This document shows, one piece after another, positions 17,502 through 26,633 of a DNA stretch of 44,690 bases. The notes under the pieces were generated by a model. The model saw only the letters and a program-made list of their open reading frames with translations, was not told where the DNA came from and searched no databases. Position numbers and translations under genes: made by a program. Position 1 is the first letter of the stretch. Every line of letters begins with the position of its first letter. Location: positions 1 to 44,690 of the forward strand of contig NZ_VOSK01000033.1 in NCBI RefSeq assembly GCF_009296175.1. The letters are read 5' to 3'. The DNA is from Microvirga tunisiensis. GTDB lineage: Bacteria; Pseudomonadota; Alphaproteobacteria; Rhizobiales; Beijerinckiaceae.

Positions 17502-18000
17502 TCAGGGCAACCGAACCGGCGTGTCCTTTACCACCGACGTGTCATGGTCGAGCCGCGGCAGCCGAACTCGAACCACGAAGGTATTCGACGCGTGCTTGAG
17601 ATTGGCAAACCCGATCGCGTCTCGGTCGATCGGTCGGCACCGTCATCGCGGGAGTTCGTCCCGATGAAGATCCCACTTGGAGCGAACCAGGAAATCCCCT
17701 CCCTTTTCTGAACGTTCGGTATTCTCTGCCTGAGCAGACAGTCGGCCTGCGTCCGGGATGTGCCGGAAGCCGCCCTTCCAATTCAAGTTGCAACCTCGCC
17801 ATCGGCCGCTTGGCACCTCTGATGCGTTGGGCAAAACGCGTCGTGATCTCGCGACGTCAGAAAAAGTTCCAGCAACAGCCATGTAATTATCCGATGACTG
17901 ATCTGCATTCCACGCCGAAGCCTAAAGACTCGCGTTCTGATCGGATGTTGTTTGCGCCGCCTGATTTGCCGGCGCCGATCGGAAGACCCGGGAGGATCTC
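17502..18000. other. Intergenic region, no gene recognised
   Basis: These 499 bases separate the GMC and M20 genes. Short open frames on the minus strand (17542-17802, 17643-17882) show no recognisable domain and no good ribosome binding site. The M20 gene promoter must be here or earlier; I could not identify it with confidence. GGGAGGATCTC just before 18001 is the M20 ribosome binding site. Confidence 0.5.
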
Positions 18001-19611
18001 ATGAAGCATGGTCTATTGCCCAGCCTTGTACTCACCGCTCTGCTCACGACCGCCGCACCTGTCCTTGCACAGACCGCCCAACAGGATGCCGCATTGGTCG
18101 AGCGCATCGCGGAACTGAAGAAGCGCGCCGTCGAGGGCGTTGAGGCCCGCGCCAAGCTCGCCCAGGAGATGAACGACTCAATCTTCAGCTTCGGCGAGCT
18201 CGCGTTTCAGGAATTCGAGACCTCCAAGTACATCACGGACATTCTCGAGAAGAACGGCTTCTCGGTCCAGCGCAACGTCGCGGGACTGCCGACAGGGTGG
18301 GTTGCCAAGTGGGGGTCCGGAGGTCCGGTGATCGCCCTCGGCAGCGACATCGACTGTATACCGAAGGCATCGCAGAAGCCAGGCGTGGCTTACCGTGAGC
18401 CCATGATCGAAGGGGCGCCGGGACATGGGGAGGGGCACAATTCCGGTCAAGCCCTCAATGTCGTCGCGGCACTCGCACTCAAGGAGATCATGGAGCGGGA
18501 CAAGATCCCCGGCACGATCATGCTCTGGCCCGGCGTCGCTGAGGAGCTTCTCGGAGGCAAGGCATACATGGTGCGTGATGGCGTGTTCAACGGGGTTGAC
18601 GCGGTTCTCTTCACCCATGTCGGCAACAATCTTGAGACCACCTGGGGCCAGCCCAGGGGCACGGGCATGGTCTCCGTCGAGTACACCTTCAGCGGCGAGT
18701 CGGCGCATTCCGCCGCAGCCCCATGGCGGGGACGCAGCGCGCTCGACGGGGTCGAGCTCATGAACATCGCCTGGAACATGCGCCGCGAGCATTTGCGGCC
18801 GGAGCAGCGTTCTCACTACGTGATCCCGGACGGGGGCGATCAGCCCAACGTCGTGCCGTCGGTCGCCAGTGTCTGGTACTTCATCCGCGAGCTGGATTTC
18901 GGGAACATCCGCAAGAACTTCGAGACCGCCAACACCATCTCGGAGGCCGCTGCCAAAATGACGGACACCACTGTCACCCGAAAGGTCATCGGCACGGCGG
19001 CGCCGCGCCACTTCAACAAGCCGATTGCGGAGGCCGCATACGCCAACATCCAGCAGGTCGGGCTTCCTAAGTGGACGGAGGATGAGCATGCCTTCGCCAA
19101 GGCGGTGCAGCGCACGGTCAAGGACAAGGAGGAAGGGCTCGCAACCGAATTGAAGAAACTCGAGCAGCCGCTCGAGAAGCCCGAGAGCGGCGGCTCGGAC
19201 GACATCGGCGACATCTCCTGGACGGTCCCGACGATCACGTTGAACTATCCGTCCAACATCCCGAACCTGCCGGGCCACCACTGGTCGAACGCCATGTCGA
19301 TGGCGACACCTATCGCACACAAGGGAATCGTTGCAGGATCGAAAGTGATCGCGATGACAGCCATCGACCTGCTTTCGAAGCCGGAACTGCTGGTGCAGGC
19401 CAAGCAGTACTTCGCCAACGAGCAGCAGAAGAACCAGAAGTACACTCCGATGCTCTCGGCCGAGGACAAGCCCCAGATCCAGATCAACGCCGACATCATG
19501 GCGACCTACCGACCCGAGATGAAGAAGTACTATTACGACCCGTCGAAGTACGCGACGTATCTGGACCAGTTGGGCATCAAGTTCCCTGTTCTGGAGAAGC
19601 CCAAGAACTGA
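18001..19611 (+). CDS. M20-family amidohydrolase with signal peptide (AbgB-like)
   Basis: This 536-aa protein begins with a clear Sec signal (about 1-24, cleavage after VLAQ), so it is probably periplasmic. The M20 metallopeptidase core shows candidate metal ligands in LGSDIDCIP, GHGEGHNSG, VAEELLGG and LPGHHWSNAM. The dimerisation domain around TFSGESAHSAAAPWRGRSAL is typical of aminobenzoyl-glutamate/indole-acyl hydrolases. It most resembles AbgB-type hydrolases that split an acyl-amino-acid amide. AbgB itself is cytosolic and about 480 aa; this one is longer and exported, which is unusual but known in some bacteria. The ATG at 18001 has GGGAGGATCTC upstream. It stands alone and converges on the sugar ABC cluster, separated by a 26-base palindrome. 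Confidence 0.88.
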   Translation: MKHGLLPSLVLTALLTTAAPVLAQTAQQDAALVERIAELKKRAVEGVEARAKLAQEMNDSIFSFGELAFQEFETSKYITDILEKNGFSVQRNVAGLPTGWVAKWGSGGPVIALGSDIDCIPKASQKPGVAYREPMIEGAPGHGEGHNSGQALNVVAALALKEIMERDKIPGTIMLWPGVAEELLGGKAYMVRDGVFNGVDAVLFTHVGNNLETTWGQPRGTGMVSVEYTFSGESAHSAAAPWRGRSALDGVELMNIAWNMRREHLRPEQRSHYVIPDGGDQPNVVPSVASVWYFIRELDFGNIRKNFETANTISEAAAKMTDTTVTRKVIGTAAPRHFNKPIAEAAYANIQQVGLPKWTEDEHAFAKAVQRTVKDKEEGLATELKKLEQPLEKPESGGSDDIGDISWTVPTITLNYPSNIPNLPGHHWSNAMSMATPIAHKGIVAGSKVIAMTAIDLLSKPELLVQAKQYFANEQQKNQKYTPMLSAEDKPQIQINADIMATYRPEMKKYYYDPSKYATYLDQLGIKFPVLEKPKN

Positions 19612-19659
19612 AACTCGCAACCGCGCCGAGTCCCCTTCACGAGGAGCAATGATGCAACG

Positions 19660-19685
19660 GACGGCGGTCTCCGGAGACCGCCGTC
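19660..19685. terminator. Perfect 26-base palindrome between convergent genes
   Basis: Each 13-base half is the exact reverse complement of the other; as RNA it folds to a GC-rich stem with a short loop. It lies 49 bases past the M20 stop and between convergent genes. There is no T run on either side, so it is a terminator-like or mRNA-protecting element. The rest of 19612-20045 holds nothing I recognise. Confidence 0.5.
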
Positions 19686-20045
19686 ACGACCTGGCCGAGA
19701 TATATCAAGACCGAAGAGGGCCCCGTCGCACGATAGAGCTCTTCTTCAACAGCCGAGACGGGCTGCAGCAGCAACACACCGTCCAACTTGAACAATGAAG
19801 GTCGGCTTCGGGTCGGACTCCGACGCTCCCCTGCCCTTCACGAACGTCTGCTTGAGCCAGGCGAGCGGACCGAAGCCTGACTCTCGGGTCGTGCCGGGAG
19901 GAGACGTTGCTCGCAGGTCCGAGTGTCCCGACGGCGGTGACCAAAGCAACGAGTGATGACAGGAGAGGTCCAAATCCTGGCTTTCGTGATCGCCCGTCAA
20001 TACGCGTAGCGATCGCCGCTTTTGAGGCTGCTCGTTTGTCGTCAG

Positions 20046-20945
20046 CTATTCCTTCACCGCACCGGTCATTGAAGACACGTAATAGTCGACGAAGAACGAG
20101 TAGAGCAGCACGACCGGCAGCGACCCCAGAAGTGCACCCGCCATGAGCGCCCCCCATTCGTAGACGTCGCCGCGCACGAGCTCGGTCAGCATCCCCACGG
20201 GCACGGTCTTGTTCTCGGAAGACTGAATGAAGGTGAGCGCATAGATGAATTCGTTCCAGGAGAGGGTAAAGGCGAAAATGCCAGCCGAGATGAGGCCCGG
20301 CACCGCGAGCGGCAGCATGATCCTCGTCAGGATCTGCCAGCGTGACGCTCCATCGACGAGAGCGCATTCCTCCAGCTCGTATGGAATGGAACGGAAATAG
20401 CCCATCAGCAGCCAGGTGCAGAAAGGGATGAGGAACGTCGGATAGGTGAAGATCAAGGCGAGCTTCGAGTCGTAGATCCCGAATTTGAAGATCATCACCG
20501 CCAGTGGAATGAAGAGGATCGAGGGCGGCACCAGATAGGCCAGAAAGATCCCCAGGCCCGTCCAACGGGAGCCGGGAAAGCGGATGCGCTCGATGGCATA
20601 GGCCGCAAACACCGATGCGGCGAGCGAAAGGAAAGTCGACCCTACCGCCACCACCATCGTGTTGACGAGCCAGCCGGGATAGGACGTTTCGAACAGAAGG
20701 TAACGAATGTTCTCCAGTGTCGGGCTGGAGGGCCAGAACGGGTTGTAATCGCGAAAATTGTTGAGCTCCGCATTGGGCTTCAGGGCCGTGATCGTCATCC
20801 AGTAGAAGGGAAACAGGAGGACGAACACGAAGACCGCCAACGGCAGATACACCGTGAGCAATCTCTGCGGTGTGCGGTTGAGATAGCTCATGCCGACGCT
20901 GTCGTCGGTGACGGCAGGATCGACGGGTCTGGCACCAGAGGTCAT
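20046..20945 (-). CDS. Sugar ABC permease, MalG-like
   Basis: This 299-aa inner-membrane permease of the carbohydrate uptake type 1 family has six membrane helices. The EAA loop (LEECALVDGASRWQILTRIM, about residues 191-210) couples to an ATPase. LSWNEFIYALTFI in the fifth helix region is typical of MalG/UgpE-type proteins. The start at 20945 overlaps the MalF-like stop by four bases. No ATPase gene follows downstream on this strand: the next DNA is intergenic and then the convergent M20 gene. The importer must borrow an ATPase from elsewhere in the genome. Confidence 0.92.
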   Translation of the reverse strand: MTSGARPVDPAVTDDSVGMSYLNRTPQRLLTVYLPLAVFVFVLLFPFYWMTITALKPNAELNNFRDYNPFWPSSPTLENIRYLLFETSYPGWLVNTMVVAVGSTFLSLAASVFAAYAIERIRFPGSRWTGLGIFLAYLVPPSILFIPLAVMIFKFGIYDSKLALIFTYPTFLIPFCTWLLMGYFRSIPYELEECALVDGASRWQILTRIMLPLAVPGLISAGIFAFTLSWNEFIYALTFIQSSENKTVPVGMLTELVRGDVYEWGALMAGALLGSLPVVLLYSFFVDYYVSSMTGAVKE

Positions 20946-21889
20946 GCGTCGGCTCCTCCCTGCTGCCAGCGGCGGCGCTGCAGCCCGAAATAGCTGAAGA
21001 GAATGGCAGCGAGAAGGAAGGGCACCATCGCGACGGCAATCGCCGCGCCCTCGCCCAGCTGGCCGCCAGGAATGGCCCTTTGGAAACTCAAAGTCGCCAT
21101 GAGGTGTGTCGCGTTGAGAGGCCCGCCTCGTGTCAGCACGTAGATGAGCTGGAAATCCGTGAAGGTGAACAAGACGGAGAAGGTCATCACCACGGCGATC
21201 AAGGGCGAGAGCATGGGCAGCGTGATATAGCGGAACCGCTGCCAGGAGGTAGCGCCATCGAGAGTCGCTGCTTCATGGAGTGACGGCGAGATCGTCTGAA
21301 GGCCGGCCAGCAGCGTGATCGCGACGAAGGGAATCCCGCGCCACACATTTGTGAGGATCACGGTTGCGCGGGCATTGTTCGGGTTACCGAGGAAGTTGAT
21401 GGGCGAATCGATCAATCCGAGCTTCATGAGCCCCCAGGAGATGATCGAGAACTGGGCGTCGTAGATCCACCAGAAGGCGATTGCCGAAAGCACGGTCGGC
21501 ACCACCCAGGGCAGGAGAACGATGGCGCGGATGATGGCCTTGAAGGGCAGATGTTCATTGAGGAGTAGGGCCAGCCAGAGACCCAGCATGAATTTCAGGA
21601 TCGAGGCCACCACCGTGTACAGAATCGTGTTGAAGACCGAGAGCCAGAAGATGCTGTCGTCCCAGAGGAGCTGGTAGTTCTCCAGCCCGACGAAAACGCC
21701 GGCGCGGCCAATGCGCGTGTCGGTGAAACCGAGCCAGACGCCAAGCCCGAGCGGATAGGACAGGAAGACCAGAAGAAATATGGCCGCCGGCAGCATGAAA
21801 AGCAGGCCGAGAAAGAGCTTGCTCTGCATCAGGGGCGTGCGTGCGGTCGCAGCCGTCGCGCCGGCGCGGGTAAGGGCGGCATCGACCAT
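20942..21889 (-). CDS. Sugar ABC permease, MalF-like
   Basis: This 315-aa inner-membrane partner of the MalG-like permease has six helices after a short Ala-rich N-terminus. The EAA loop is LHEAATLDGATSWQRFRYIT, and FTDFQLIYVLTRGGPLNATH is the usual stretch after it in MalF/UgpA-type proteins. It follows the binding-protein gene after 66 bases that contain a perfect hairpin. The sugar or polyol carried cannot be read from the sequence. Confidence 0.92.
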   Translation of the reverse strand: MVDAALTRAGATAATARTPLMQSKLFLGLLFMLPAAIFLLVFLSYPLGLGVWLGFTDTRIGRAGVFVGLENYQLLWDDSIFWLSVFNTILYTVVASILKFMLGLWLALLLNEHLPFKAIIRAIVLLPWVVPTVLSAIAFWWIYDAQFSIISWGLMKLGLIDSPINFLGNPNNARATVILTNVWRGIPFVAITLLAGLQTISPSLHEAATLDGATSWQRFRYITLPMLSPLIAVVMTFSVLFTFTDFQLIYVLTRGGPLNATHLMATLSFQRAIPGGQLGEGAAIAVAMVPFLLAAILFSYFGLQRRRWQQGGADA

Positions 21890-21919
21890 GGAGCACCTCC
21901 GGGATCGTCAACACAGGAC

Positions 21920-21947
21920 AAGGGGCGGTGCGAGTGCACCGCCCCTT
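21920..21947 (-). promoter_or_regulatory. Perfect 12-base-stem hairpin after the sugar binding-protein gene
   Basis: Arms 21920-21931 and 21936-21947 are exact reverse complements with a 4-base loop. It begins 8 bases past the binding-protein stop and ends 31 bases before the permease start. No T run follows. It is the strongest of the four hairpins found in this position. Confidence 0.7.
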
Positions 21948-21955
21948 CAGGTTCG

Positions 21956-23275
21956 TCAGACGCGGTAGTAGCGGTTGGCCCGCTGCTCCGCGCGCTTGGC
22001 GGCTTCCTCAGGCGTGCGCTGTCCCGTAGCGGCCTCGGCCACCATGTCGACCATGACGTAGTCCGCCATCGTGGCCGCCGAGGCATAACCGAGCGGACCG
22101 GCGTATCCATTGGGCCGCAGGGTCGACGAGGCACGCTTGTAGGGCTCGTGCACCGGATCGGACGTCCACACCGGGTTGTCGATCAGGCCCTTCAGGGGTG
22201 GACAGCAATAGGCGCTCGCTCCGGTGACCCAGGCATCCATCTGCGGCTTGTCGAGCATGAATTGTAGATACGCACGGGCCGCGTTCGGGAACTTCGTGTA
22301 TTTGAAGATCACCGCCGAGGTGGTCTGGTGCAGTTCCACGGATTGGCCGACAGGGCCGACCGGCAGGGTCGTCGATCGGATATCCTGTGCCAGCTCGGCC
22401 ATCTTCGGATCGTTCTTGGCCGAATAGTAGAGCGAGACGCCGTTTGCCGTCACGGAGACGTCACCGGCCAGGAAGACCCGGTTGTTGTTGATGTCGAGCC
22501 AGCTTTCGGTGCCTGGAATGAAAGTCTGATAGAGCTCGCGGGCATATTGCAGCGCCTTGATGGTTTCGGGCGAGTTGATGACGACCTTTCCGCTCTCGTC
22601 GACCATCTTGCCGCCGTGGCTCCAGACGATCCAATGCGCGAAGTTGTTGCCGTCGCCGACGGCCTTTCCGAGTGCGAAACCGGGAGGCTTGCTCTTGGCC
22701 TTGAGGGCTTTGCACAACTCGAGGAACTCATCTGTCTTCTCGGGAAATTTCGAGAAGCCGGCCTGCTTGACCATGCTGTCGCGGTAAAGAATGCCATTGC
22801 CGATCGTCGCAAGGGGGAGCGCGATGAACTTATCGCCCTGCTTGGCATAGCCTTCGAGGCCTGGATAATAGCCACCATACCTGCTGGCAAAGCTGCTTCC
22901 GATATCGGTGACATCGAGGAGCTTATCCGGATACTGGAACGGATCGTCGAACCAGACGAGCATGACGTCCGGACCCGAACCGACATTGGCCGCGACAGCC
23001 GCCTTGGGGCGGATGTCCTCCCAGCTTTCCTTGTCGACGCGCACCTCGACGCCTGTAGCTTCGGTGAACTTTTTCGTATTGGCGAGCCAGGAATCCTCGT
23101 CTCCCTTCACGAAGGGTGTCCAGCGCAGCACGCGCAGGCTGGCGCCCTGCTCCGGCTTGTATTGCGGGGCGGCTGCTTGCGCGAAAGCCGGCCCGGCATT
23201 CAGAAGCTGGGCTCCCGCCGCACCTGCGGCGAGGCCCGCTGTTCCAAGAAGCAGATCACGTCTAGACAGGGTCAT
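21956..23275 (-). CDS. ABC substrate-binding protein, family 1 (sugar), probable Tat signal
   Basis: This 439-aa extracytoplasmic binding protein is of the MalE/UgpB type. Its N-terminus MTLSRRDLLLGTAG followed by an Ala/Gly-rich stretch and FAQAA is a twin-arginine signal. SBP family 1 marks include VEVRVDKESWEDIRPK, DVMLVWFDDPFQYPDKLLDV, DKFIALPLATIGNGILYRDS and AARAYLQFMLDKPQMDAW. The ATG at 23275 follows GGAGGAAGCG; an upstream in-frame start has no signal sequence. It is the first gene of the three-gene importer set. The sugar is unknown, and there is no neighbouring catabolic enzyme clearly tied to it. Confidence 0.92.
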   Translation of the reverse strand: MTLSRRDLLLGTAGLAAGAAGAQLLNAGPAFAQAAAPQYKPEQGASLRVLRWTPFVKGDEDSWLANTKKFTEATGVEVRVDKESWEDIRPKAAVAANVGSGPDVMLVWFDDPFQYPDKLLDVTDIGSSFASRYGGYYPGLEGYAKQGDKFIALPLATIGNGILYRDSMVKQAGFSKFPEKTDEFLELCKALKAKSKPPGFALGKAVGDGNNFAHWIVWSHGGKMVDESGKVVINSPETIKALQYARELYQTFIPGTESWLDINNNRVFLAGDVSVTANGVSLYYSAKNDPKMAELAQDIRSTTLPVGPVGQSVELHQTTSAVIFKYTKFPNAARAYLQFMLDKPQMDAWVTGASAYCCPPLKGLIDNPVWTSDPVHEPYKRASSTLRPNGYAGPLGYASAATMADYVMVDMVAEAATGQRTPEEAAKRAEQRANRYYRV

Positions 23276-23347
23276 CGTTCGCTTCCTCCATAGTCCGGGA
23301 TCTCTGGTGGCATGCGTGGCCGCCCCGGCTGAGCCGCGCACTTGAAG

Positions 23348-23560
23348 TCAGTCGATCCTCGGTTCTGTCCTCCAGCCGCGGTCATGGACGAGAACCGGAT
23401 CGAACGTGATGTGGATAAGTTCGCCCGAAGACGCTTCTGCGAAGGGCGGGAACGCGTCGGTGATGTGTCCTTCACCCGCCCTGGCGCCGACTGCGTTCTC
23501 CGAAACCGAGAGCCCGGCGAGAATAGCGAATTCGCCGGCCCGGATTTTGGGGGAACTCAT
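23348..23560 (-). pseudogene. Possible 3' remnant of a MalK/UgpC-type ATPase gene
   Basis: A 70-codon open frame ends about 70 bases before the binding-protein gene. Its end (GELIHITFDPVLVHD) resembles the closing strand of the TOBE domain in sugar-importer ATPases, where FDP..VH followed by D is usual. No Walker or signature motifs are found upstream in any frame, so the rest would be lost. The match is short and may be chance. The rest of 23276-23918 shows no gene. Confidence 0.28.
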
Positions 23561-23918
23561 GAGCCTGCTGCTTCGGGCTGGCCGGATGATGACCTGTCCG
23601 CACGATGGTTTGTCCGGATGGGTTCATCCGGACCGGCGGCAGACGTCTGAAACGTCCAAGTCGCGCGCTCGCATCGAAGCATGCGCTTCCTCCCGGCCCC
23701 CGATCATTCCCAATGCCCATCTGATGCAGGCTCAAGGTGTTGTTGGACTGAATATTCTAGGAAGAACTGCTTCATATCAAGCAGTGAAGTCTCCGGCTTT
23801 CACAGATGAGCAACAATCACCGTACATAGGTCAATGAACCTGACCATTGTTGGTCCTTCCACATTGCATTCGTCGAAGCGCTCGCGCTGCCGCGACCATC
23901 GACTCGCCGTCGCGATCC

Positions 23919-24839
23919 TTATGGCCGAAGCGCGGGATTCAGATCCCACTGAGGAAGTTGAGCCTCGATCTCAAGTTCGGCCAGAAGCCACTCGGCAAAG
24001 GCTCTTAGAGGACGGCGTTGCCGAACATAGCGGGGGAAAACCAGATTATGTCCGATGTACCGGACCGAGTTGGATTTCCCGTCCAACGGCATGACCAGTC
24101 GTCCCGAGGCGAGTTCCCTTTCCGCCAGACGCGTGGATTCCAACGCGGCACCAAGGCCTTCCGCTGCCGCCGCTATAGCCAGAAAGCTGCGATCGAACCG
24201 GCTCCCATTCGGAGACGGTCCGGCAAGCCCATTCGCCGCAAACCAGTCCGCCCACTGGATCTGCTTGCTGTCGGTTTGAATCATGACATGATTGAACAGG
24301 TCCGCCGGAGTGTTGAGCGTCGATGCGAGTTCAGGAGCACACAGAGGTGTGATCGTCTCCTCACCGAGCGGTACGACGATCAGTCCCTCGACGCGTGGAG
24401 CCCCGTAAACGATGTCCGCATCGAACTCGTCCGAGCTGAACCGCGTATAATCTGTTCCTGCAGCGAGGCGGACATCCATGCCGGGATAACGTTTCAGGAA
24501 ATCGGCAAGGCGAGGCGTCAGCCATTGCGCCGCAAAGCTCGGGGCAGAGTGCAGACGCAGGAGCAATGGACCACGGGTGGACACCACTTCCATGCCGCGT
24601 CGCAACTCTTCGAACGCCCGGCCGACGTGGCGCATCAGCGCCTCGCCCTCGTAGCTGAGCCGCACATTGCGCGTATCGCGGTCGAAAAGAGGGATTCCGA
24701 GAACCTGCTCGAGCTTCCGGATCGCGTGGCTCACCGCGCTGGGCGTCAGGTTGAGTTCTGCGGCGGCCGCACGGAAGGACCCAGTCCGGCCAGCCGCTTC
24801 AAAGATCCTCAGGAAGGAAAGCGGAACCTGCTGAAGCAT
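23919..24839 (-). CDS. LysR-family regulator, GcvA-like
   Basis: This 306-aa regulator has a LysR winged helix at about residues 5-64 (FRAAAAELNLTPSAVSHAIR is the recognition helix region) and a periplasmic-binding-like effector domain from about 90. Features such as LRLHSAPSFAAQWLTPRLADF, DADIVYGAP and QWADWFAANG place it in the GcvA/AmpR-like branch. It is divergent from the short-chain dehydrogenase at 24956, so activation of the dehydrogenase/transketolase/TRAP operon is the natural inference. The 116-base intergenic region is where its T-N11-A box would lie; I could not settle on one site. The effector is unknown. Confidence 0.92.
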   Translation of the reverse strand: MLQQVPLSFLRIFEAAGRTGSFRAAAAELNLTPSAVSHAIRKLEQVLGIPLFDRDTRNVRLSYEGEALMRHVGRAFEELRRGMEVVSTRGPLLLRLHSAPSFAAQWLTPRLADFLKRYPGMDVRLAAGTDYTRFSSDEFDADIVYGAPRVEGLIVVPLGEETITPLCAPELASTLNTPADLFNHVMIQTDSKQIQWADWFAANGLAGPSPNGSRFDRSFLAIAAAAEGLGAALESTRLAERELASGRLVMPLDGKSNSVRYIGHNLVFPRYVRQRRPLRAFAEWLLAELEIEAQLPQWDLNPALRP

Positions 24840-24955
24840 CGGATTAGTGAACCAGATTCAACAGAGGGTGTAAACGGCGCGTTTGTCCAACGGATCAATG
24901 TGGAAAATAATTCTCCCAACAAAGACAAGAACGACGATTTCCGTTGGAGGAAACA

Positions 24956-25705
24956 ATGCTTCTCGAAGGAAAGACCGCGGTCATTTCCGGCGCGGCGAGC
25001 CCGCGCGGAATCGGACAGGCGACTGCCCGCCTTTTTGCCGCCCACGGGGCGAAGGTAGCCATTCTCGACATTGACGAACAGGGAGCCAGGGAAGCGGCCG
25101 CGTCGCTGGGACCCGACCACATCGGCATCCGGTGCAACGTCACGGACCTCGATGAGTGCAGACGCGCCGCCGATTCAGCCATCACGGCTTTCGGGCATGT
25201 CGACATCCTTCTCAACAATGCCGGCATCACCCAGCCGGTGAAGACGATGGAGATCGACGCGGCGAGCTGGCACCGCATCCTCGACGTGAACCTGACCGGC
25301 GTTCTCTACCTGAGCCAGGCGTTCATTCCGCATATGCGCTCCCGCCGCCGGGGCTCGATCGCATGCATGTCGTCCGTTTCGGCTCAGCGCGGCGGCGGGA
25401 TCTTCGGCGGCCCGCACTACTCGGCCGCCAAGGCCGGCGTTCTCGGCCTTGCAAAGGCCATGGCGCGCGAGCTCGGGCCGGACGGCATCCGCGTCAACTG
25501 CGTCACGCCCGGTCTGATCCAGACGGACATCACGGGCGGCAAGCTCACTGATGAGATGCGCCGGGACATCCTGAAAGGGATCCCTCTCAACCGTCTCGGC
25601 GATGCGGAGGATGTGGCGGGAGCCTACCTGTTCCTCGCCTCGGACCTGTCCGCCTACATCACCGGCGCCGTCATCGATGTGAACGGCGGAATGCTGATCC
25701 ACTGA
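24956..25705 (+). CDS. Short-chain dehydrogenase/reductase (classical SDR)
   Basis: This 249-aa NAD(P)-dependent oxidoreductase has the cofactor motif SGAASPRGIGQA near residues 11-22, LLNNAGIT, the catalytic Ser in CMSSVSAQ and YSAAK as the Tyr-Lys pair. Its end, YITGAVIDVNGGMLI, is typical of FabG-like SDRs. It probably oxidises or reduces a hydroxyl of a sugar or sugar acid, by context. The ATG at 24956 follows GGAGGAAACA; a TTG 12 bases upstream is in frame but lies before that site. It is the first gene of the set running through the two transketolase subunits to the TRAP transporter. Confidence 0.92.
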   Translation: MLLEGKTAVISGAASPRGIGQATARLFAAHGAKVAILDIDEQGAREAAASLGPDHIGIRCNVTDLDECRRAADSAITAFGHVDILLNNAGITQPVKTMEIDAASWHRILDVNLTGVLYLSQAFIPHMRSRRRGSIACMSSVSAQRGGGIFGGPHYSAAKAGVLGLAKAMARELGPDGIRVNCVTPGLIQTDITGGKLTDEMRRDILKGIPLNRLGDAEDVAGAYLFLASDLSAYITGAVIDVNGGMLIH

Positions 25706-25763
25706 CCGGCAGCATGGGGCGCCGGTCCGCCCGCGCCCTCCAAACCTGGAGAAATCGATAATC

Positions 25764-26633
25764 ATGAGCACGAGCCAAGCGATGCCACGGGCTCCGCAGC
25801 CTGCCCTGTCCAACGTATCCCTCGTGGACCGGGCCTATCGCATCCGCCGCAATGCATTGCGCATGGGCGAAGTGCAGGGCCAGGGCTATATTGCCCAGGC
25901 TCTCGGAATCGCCGACGTTCTGGCGGTGTCGTATTTCCACGCCATGCGCTACCGGCCCGAGAATCCGGAATGGGAGGAGCGCGACCGTTTCCTGCTCTCC
26001 ATCGGCCACTATGCCATCGCTCTTTACGCAGCCTTGATCGAAGCCGGAATCATCCTCGACGACGAGCTTGAAAGCTACGGGACCGACGATAGCCGTTTGC
26101 CCATGTCGGGCATGGCAGCCTACACGCCGGGCATGGAAATCACCGGCGGATCCCTCGGGCACGGCCTCGGCCTGGCGGTCGGGTTCTGCCTTGGCTTGAA
26201 GCGCAAGCAATCGAGCTCCTTCGTCTATTGCCTGTTTTCCGACGGCGAATTGGGCGAGGGCTCCATCTGGGAAGGCGCCTGGTCGGCCAGTCACTGGAAA
26301 CTCGACAACCTGATCGGGATCGTCGACGTCAACAATCAGCAGGCAGACGGACCCGCTTCCCAGGTCACGGGCTTCGAACCCCTCGAAGCCCGCTTCGAGT
26401 CGTTCGGCTGGCACGTGCAGCGCGTAAACGGCAACGATATCGACGCCCTGGTGGCGGCTTTCGACGCAGCCCGAAACCTCGCCGAGCCGAAGCCCCGCAT
26501 CATCATCTGCGACACCAAGATGGCTAAGGGCGTTCCATTCCTCGAGGAGCGCGAACGCAACCACTTCCTGCGGGTCGAGCCGCACGAATGGCGGAAGGCC
26601 CTCGAACTGCTCGACGCCGGGAGGACAGCATGA
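25764..26633 (+). CDS. Transketolase-like protein, N-terminal (TPP-binding) subunit
   Basis: This 289-aa protein corresponds to the first third of a normal transketolase. It carries SIGHYAIALYAALIEAG (about 79-95), GGSLGHGLG (about 128-136) and the thiamine diphosphate/Mg motif from SDG (159-161) to NN (190-191). In ordinary transketolase (about 660 aa) this is fused to the pyrimidine domain; here the partner is the next gene, overlapping by four bases. Split transketolases of this sort occur in dedicated catabolic clusters, for example apulose-4-phosphate or sulfosugar pathways, as well as in archaea. The ketose substrate is not evident. There is no neighbouring kinase, so a phosphorylated substrate would have to be made elsewhere. 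Confidence 0.92.
   Translation: MSTSQAMPRAPQPALSNVSLVDRAYRIRRNALRMGEVQGQGYIAQALGIADVLAVSYFHAMRYRPENPEWEERDRFLLSIGHYAIALYAALIEAGIILDDELESYGTDDSRLPMSGMAAYTPGMEITGGSLGHGLGLAVGFCLGLKRKQSSSFVYCLFSDGELGEGSIWEGAWSASHWKLDNLIGIVDVNNQQADGPASQVTGFEPLEARFESFGWHVQRVNGNDIDALVAAFDAARNLAEPKPRIIICDTKMAKGVPFLEERERNHFLRVEPHEWRKALELLDAGRTA

Noticed and set aside
19746..20000. 84-codon minus-strand frame between the M20 and MalG-like genes
   Set aside because: No recognisable domain, no ribosome binding site, biased composition; treated as non-coding.
23842..23855. GACC-N6-GGTC inverted repeat near the LysR gene end
   Set aside because: Only four bases per arm and at the 3' side of the LysR gene; likely chance.
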